19,036 bases of DNA, from positions 1 through 19,036 of the forward strand of contig CAYOOT010000054.1 of assembly GCA_964405665.1 (NCBI GenBank), written 5' to 3'. Under the pieces are notes generated by a model that was not told the origin of the DNA, searched no databases, and saw only the letters and a list, made by a program, of their open reading frames with translations. Shown piece by piece: positions 17,201 to 19,036 of the stretch. This DNA is from CAYOOT01 sp964405665. GTDB lineage: Bacteria > Bdellovibrionota_C > UBA2361 > SZUA-149 > CAZDWZ01. The stretch's first letter is position 1. Every line of letters begins with the position of its first letter. Made by a program: the position numbers and the translations under genes.

Positions 17201-17550
17201 GTTATGTGCTTAATGAATTATTCAGATTTAGAGAAGCAAAAATGAATTTAATAATTAACGAAATAAATTTTAGCACAATGGAACTACAAACTCTTGATTC
17301 AGCTCAACAAGAAATTCTAAACTCTTTGTGTCAAGTAGTTTTTGCAAATCAAATAATACTCTATTTAAAACGCGCTTATAATATCGATTTGAATATTTCT
17401 GAAATAGAATTGGAAAATCAAAATCGTCACTTACTTGCACTTCTTCCCCAAAGTGAAAAATGGCATCCGGAAACCAGAGAGTATTTTAATAGTCTAAGGT
17501 ACTTTAGTGGACCATTTCTTAGCCAAAGAGTACAAAGAAACAAACCTTAA
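11242..17550 (+). CDS. Giant protein with HExxH motif, helical repeats and RAP-like domain (interrupted by gap)
   Basis: About 2102 residues if the gap size is right; I recognise no whole-length family. The ATG at 11242 is preferred to the adjacent TTG at 11239. Residues about 30-85 are charged and probably coiled coil; Gly/Ala-rich hydrophobic stretches lie near 95-125 and 260-340. HEKAH at 535-539, followed by E545 and E547 (SEVEAY), looks like a zincin metal site. Residues 968-1117 form about four helical repeats of 34-40 residues. A RAP-like domain follows at about 1207-1272, with IVIECDGDWVHY, a run near REGTIVVRIPYSQW, and the ending KKTYLMSQI. A Ser/Pro-rich linker leads into 100 N bases. 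The 708 residues after the gap are mostly helical and unrecognised. The frame is open across the gap, but its true length is unknown, so this could be two genes or a frame-shifted one. The stop overlaps that of the convergent GT2 gene. Confidence 0.72.
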   Translation: MCALNLKVSNNIGNDRSSPSAPTSSEQSKYTSLLEQEVQKFLTEKKLSLNDLKLPENQARRAELMEKLKEFQENIRERQLQEQKEAKWYHRAWHICLGGLSYVPKFAEIIIDLVGGTIAEAIGFSRGLASSRNPLETANAAGEKWISATREFFNKDLPQIINSAGKFCGYKFNVKGLSIFGDDQQFANMGDFSLAMALHPFSPIGNAIIEPGFELIDLAYDEAVRGVIYLTSGEELSHQDLKQLQETDPYFKWGKRFLCLGEGSAALAILLASGGGTTMTSSQRGTAALKALGISLSMSTVTSVAQELIDVKETNYERFWDNLFSGGMRSLFFMGGMSLASSGFVRARFGKLPQTSNELAYQKIIKPDELKHLQKVLKQAKTLTAAVDFSDSQKDLADSIKVLDQISFDNNEQVTGAFMQIAVSCWDAADYEQATKKSTSSDTNQNYPQLPTLSGKKINLEINGLMVNGEFSEDESIFYVDNQEQVIEIFLAAQIDNRELSYNDAQNVVAYFDPRSNLIITPKGTDLITNSYLEHEKAHRHGASEVEAYLAQANYLHQHNHQMIFSEQGLFVKYAPYAKLPLRSDIEKYVAHNYQGRSLLAAAKQIPPASKIEEYQRTIKSWFDQELQGLAEFTKIPVQSLALKKSSQTEYFPILCMLCAESLGIDLQQIKPFVVALELISRSEQSFTAANSSGTPVINADFFAFAAFRNIAATDSNILVSNWTKLLADACLKRAAAGIKKKSSTTSSQSATEDLFEINQNFDVSLMECALLAPLAFLEPSRRSLLEPTLKATAGYLGQAKSIIGDLLNNKKAPANYTSVFNQEKAVADAALNLGLARRQIEILPEQSLLLQFVKMLQTEFERITFTRQQIVLPQAKVKPLLIDETRVLKRIQEISRITFLDNRFLELINLWGEEQTSIQNSPFLLACYVSNLDSIANRERMNLFHSEHKVVHNQLIQSVRGKISLFSETEILQIISGFGIFDDSYDRTFFLEVLARLKDAVGIANSTQLGQIASVLLYYNYYDQQIADQLIEKFLKDPNFRAKDLSKITAFAAHFQHQSELLLNASENICKDLITKFKSNRKEELLRIALGMLRYFSLIGKIELAKNILDQLNISTDDINYEHTRFISNLVGVYWLTYGHKPEFIDYQHPKILEYSLNHENSTFEQDVLITIRDLFDQKDVIIESQFSNFPFVDDCRMSFTNQQPATIVIECDGDWVHYINGKIDQGLLGSSLQKDLIYTREGTIVVRIPYSQWQKCKNKKAKKTYLMSQIAGKIAPVSVKISELKTEGIGEESATTIPLSLVNPAELTGQAVVKYSSSSATPAPIVNKTIIGQEIVPPKPQDTNRKLLGVNTERIKNIXXXXXXXXXXXXXXXXXXXXXXXXXXXXXXXXXXIEEILTSSRQKQEKPAAGNELTETAEDSVEDEGTLISEEELKKLTDYAPLFLQTSPFFQDLPSIISMIQGKNIAELNAKLLAQSELNRITCLGNREFYEAFIQLISNISVEQTFAQSRELCQKLFGLEAGKQLAETTFISLINNLALSWSYAANTLLLKSIPLGKAESTAELEENIKNPDDLKLLQLLTKNYPTEKFPEVLRLMRCYENVFFISGQFREAFNLSLVINIVLDDLLKLYGELHNDAKTEHQKQLAKHSFPPPNSPAFDNMPGEKKPMARLHSKILKDFEAKIKSIGILITELSSIKANGKKDRSKILNFLAYKKQPALVLEYYRLASMQGENQCAAIVYKLLSGNFIFTAEEFHLLYEGEPDSTLREAITLLMLGGEKDKVQAITSQLYVDCTVYFGGCIDTIAYIFKQGTGEELQALILDFRINHRLIVDAYLSLVSDYKNNKNLCLAVRARRIWDSIRIDDSESTYNSKLEYGFPSPQQRIAPALQPQRINLNEPDETIIKILIDPCLGIITPATTNKVFGAGTFHIQNRFAISTSAFLSENPVIFQPSEFLDNLSISPHDVRISRAERLSIINLDQMPDVRYVLNELFRFREAKMNLIINEINFSTMELQTLDSAQQEILNSLCQVVFANQIILYLKRAYNIDLNISEIELENQNRHLLALLPQSEKWHPETREYFNSLRYFSGPFLSQRVQRNKP
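15322..15421. other. Assembly gap (100 N)
   Basis: Exactly 100 undetermined bases, a conventional scaffold filler for a gap of unknown size. It lies in a probably disordered linker of the giant gene, between the RAP-like domain and the C-terminal 708 residues. Continuity and frame across it are not shown by the sequence. Confidence 0.99.
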
Positions 17551-18710
17551 TTCCCTTTATTCGACGGCTCCCAAAGTTCTATCCTTTTACCTAAAAAATA
17601 TTGATACCAAGCTTGAAGAATCGACAAATTAACTACAATAAAAAACAAAGGTATTTTGAAAAAAATTAATTTTCTAAAAAACCTGATTCTAAATGCCAAG
17701 TAAGCAAAAAGGTGAAAATAAATTATGGCATATCCTAAGTTAGCAAAAAAAACTTGATCGGAAAAAGATAGAAAAACTGCGCTGAGGCTGCCACTTATCC
17801 AAAAAAAGGGCACTAACCACCGACAAAGTTTATGGCTAAAAATTTGCCAGGAAAATAAACCAAATTTAAAGGGATTTAAAAGTTCTTTTGATTTAAAAAA
17901 GGTATTCAGTCCTCTTAAAACAGTGCGCACTTTTCTCTTGAATTCTGCTTCTTCCGTAGCTACTGCCCGGTAACTGCCAATCACATCAGGAGCATGTACT
18001 CCGCGATATCCTTTTTTTATGGCTTCAATTAAAAGCGAAAAATCACTAGGCAAATCCACTCGTAGGTTTTGAGCCAACTCTTTTCTCACGGCAAAGCCAG
18101 AACCACTTAAACCAACTAAAGAGTTAAATTTAGATTCCAAGGAACGAAGAGCCATTTCATATTTAACATAAAACCCCTCGCCACTACTTTCACCGGCATC
18201 CGTAACAACCCGATCAACGCTACTCACCGCTCCTACTTTGGGATCAGAGAAATATTTAACAAAATTATCTATAGCAGATTGTTCCAGCATTATTTTAGCA
18301 TCGCTAAAAATAATTATTTCTCCCTGAGCAAGTTCTAAAGCAGCTTTTTGCGCATGCTCTTTGCCACTTCTTTTTGCCAGGCTAAGTAGCTCCACTCCGT
18401 TATCTGCATACTCTTTAACGATTTCATCAGTTCCGTCATTACTGCAATCAGAGGCTACAATTATTTGCACCGGAAATTCTTTTAAAGGTTTTCCGCAATA
18501 AGTTTGGCTTAAAGTGTTTTCTAATTTTTCTCTAATAAATTTAATTTCATTGTAAACTGTAATAATTATTGTCAGGGAATATTGTTTATTTTCTTTATTG
18601 GCAGTGTTTTTATTTACTTTTAAAATAATTATGAGCCAAAGAATTAATGGATAACCAAAATAAGCATAAAAAACAAAAGCAAAAGAAAGAGTTGTTAACT
18701 GCTCTAACAT
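17547..18710 (-). CDS. Family 2 membrane glycosyltransferase
   Basis: A 387-residue processive-type GT2 enzyme that would transfer a sugar from a nucleotide donor at the inner face of the membrane. One membrane helix (about 8-30) precedes the GT-A domain. ITVYNE is at 50-55, SDCSNDGTD at 87-95, and the metal-binding region FSDAK at 135-139. LSGSGFAVRK at 201-210 precedes Asp223, the likely catalytic base in PSDFSLL, and RKVRTVLRG at 259-267 stands where QxxRW is expected. Three further membrane helices lie at about 298-313, 318-340 and 348-367. The SD motif instead of ED and the loss of the Trp in QxxRW are departures from the classic form. The start overlaps the aminotransferase stop by seven bases (ATGTTAG), so the two genes are coupled. 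Its stop shares TTAA with that of the giant gene on the other strand. Substrate unknown. Confidence 0.92.
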   Translation of the reverse strand: MLEQLTTLSFAFVFYAYFGYPLILWLIIILKVNKNTANKENKQYSLTIIITVYNEIKFIREKLENTLSQTYCGKPLKEFPVQIIVASDCSNDGTDEIVKEYADNGVELLSLAKRSGKEHAQKAALELAQGEIIIFSDAKIMLEQSAIDNFVKYFSDPKVGAVSSVDRVVTDAGESSGEGFYVKYEMALRSLESKFNSLVGLSGSGFAVRKELAQNLRVDLPSDFSLLIEAIKKGYRGVHAPDVIGSYRAVATEEAEFKRKVRTVLRGLNTFFKSKELLNPFKFGLFSWQIFSHKLCRWLVPFFWISGSLSAVFLSFSDQVFFANLGYAIIYFHLFAYLAFRIRFFRKLIFFKIPLFFIVVNLSILQAWYQYFLGKRIELWEPSNKGN

Positions 18711-19036
18711 AATATTTTCCTAATTTCTTCAGCTACTTTTTTCTGCACAAACTTATTGATCTCAAAATGAATGGGCAAGGTCACGATACTCTTGGCAACT
18801 TTTTTTGCTTGCGGGATCTCTTTAAACACTAAATAATCACGTAATTGCGGATAAGTCTCCAAAGTTTCAGGATAGGAAAAGCTCAAGCCGTATTTAGATA
18901 ATTTCTTAATTAGCTCTGCTCTCTTTCCCTGCTTGCTAATCAAGATTGGATAGCGCAGTAAAATATTTTCTTGATCGGCTTTTTCCTTGCCGTATAAATC
19001 TATAATATCTAAACCGCTTAAATAAAAACACCAAGA
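18704..19036 (-). CDS. DegT/DnrJ/EryC1 sugar aminotransferase, C-terminal fragment
   Basis: The frame stays open to the window edge, so only the last 110 residues of a longer protein are visible; its start lies outside. The fragment has the pattern of the C-terminal small domain of PLP-dependent sugar aminotransferases. RYPILISKQGKRAELIKKL is followed by YPETL, then KVAKSIVTLPIHFEI, and finally a helix ending the protein. Such enzymes convert a keto-sugar nucleotide to an amino sugar (perosamine, bacillosamine and similar). The catalytic lysine region is not in the window. A TTG at 18943 could pass for a start, but the homology-like sequence continues upstream of it, so it is internal. The gene is coupled to the GT2 gene by a seven-base overlap. 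Assignment rests on the terminal pattern only. Confidence 0.72.
   Translation of the reverse strand, partial: SWCFYLSGLDIIDLYGKEKADQENILLRYPILISKQGKRAELIKKLSKYGLSFSYPETLETYPQLRDYLVFKEIPQAKKVAKSIVTLPIHFEINKFVQKKVAEEIRKILC
18718..18721 (-). promoter_or_regulatory. Ribosome binding site of the GT2 gene
   Basis: On the minus strand AGGA lies seven bases before the ATG at 18710, inside the end of the aminotransferase coding region. It supports this start. Confidence 0.6.

Overview
The window is AT-rich bacterial DNA, densely coded and largely operonic, from an organism I cannot place by name. A Ser/Thr kinase of the PknB/Hanks type, large multidomain proteins, few clear Shine-Dalgarno sequences and a 100-N scaffold gap suggest an uncultivated bacterium known from a metagenome scaffold. 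Most of the window is a surface-glycan locus centred on manno-heptose.

Layout: 1-44 is a heptamer tandem repeat at the edge. 110-1387 (-) is a membrane-anchored Ser/Thr kinase, divergent from the next block. 1531-9770 (+) is a tight six-gene operon: a zinc-site sugar C-methyltransferase, a 1194-residue multidomain glycosyltransferase, an SDR epimerase/dehydratase, an HddC-type heptose-1-phosphate guanylyltransferase, a PfkB (HldA/RfaE domain I) heptose kinase and a GmhA sedoheptulose-7-phosphate isomerase. 9771-10088 has no gene but carries two perfect GC-rich inverted repeats made of REP-like palindromes. 10063/10089-11081 region (-) is an HddA-type GHMP heptose kinase (coding 10089-11081). 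11082-11241 holds back-to-back sigma70-like promoters. 11242-17550 (+) is a giant reading frame of about 2100 residues, interrupted by the gap at 15322-15421. 17547-19036 (-) is a GT2 membrane glycosyltransferase preceded by the C-terminal end of a DegT/DnrJ/EryC1 sugar aminotransferase.

How the genes work together (inference from families): GmhA makes heptose-7-phosphate, HddA phosphorylates it at the alpha-1 position, and HddC would load it as GDP-heptose. The SDR and C-methyltransferase could modify a nucleotide sugar. The GT9 part of the 1194-residue protein, and perhaps its N-terminal module, would transfer sugars. The PfkB kinase belongs to the parallel ADP-heptose (beta) branch, so both kinds of heptose kinase lie together. 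No gmhB phosphatase and no HldE adenylyltransferase are seen here.

The least expected item is the giant protein. It has an HExxH zincin-like motif in its N-terminal third, then about four helical repeats of 34-40 residues, followed directly by a RAP-like domain. Repeats plus RAP is the layout of organellar RNA-binding OPR/HPR/FASTK proteins, and is unexpected inside a bacterial glycan locus. The second striking item is the 1194-residue glycosyltransferase, which holds two divergent tandem copies of one GT-B-like module, a GT9 domain, and a zinc-ribbon plus half-methyltransferase tail.
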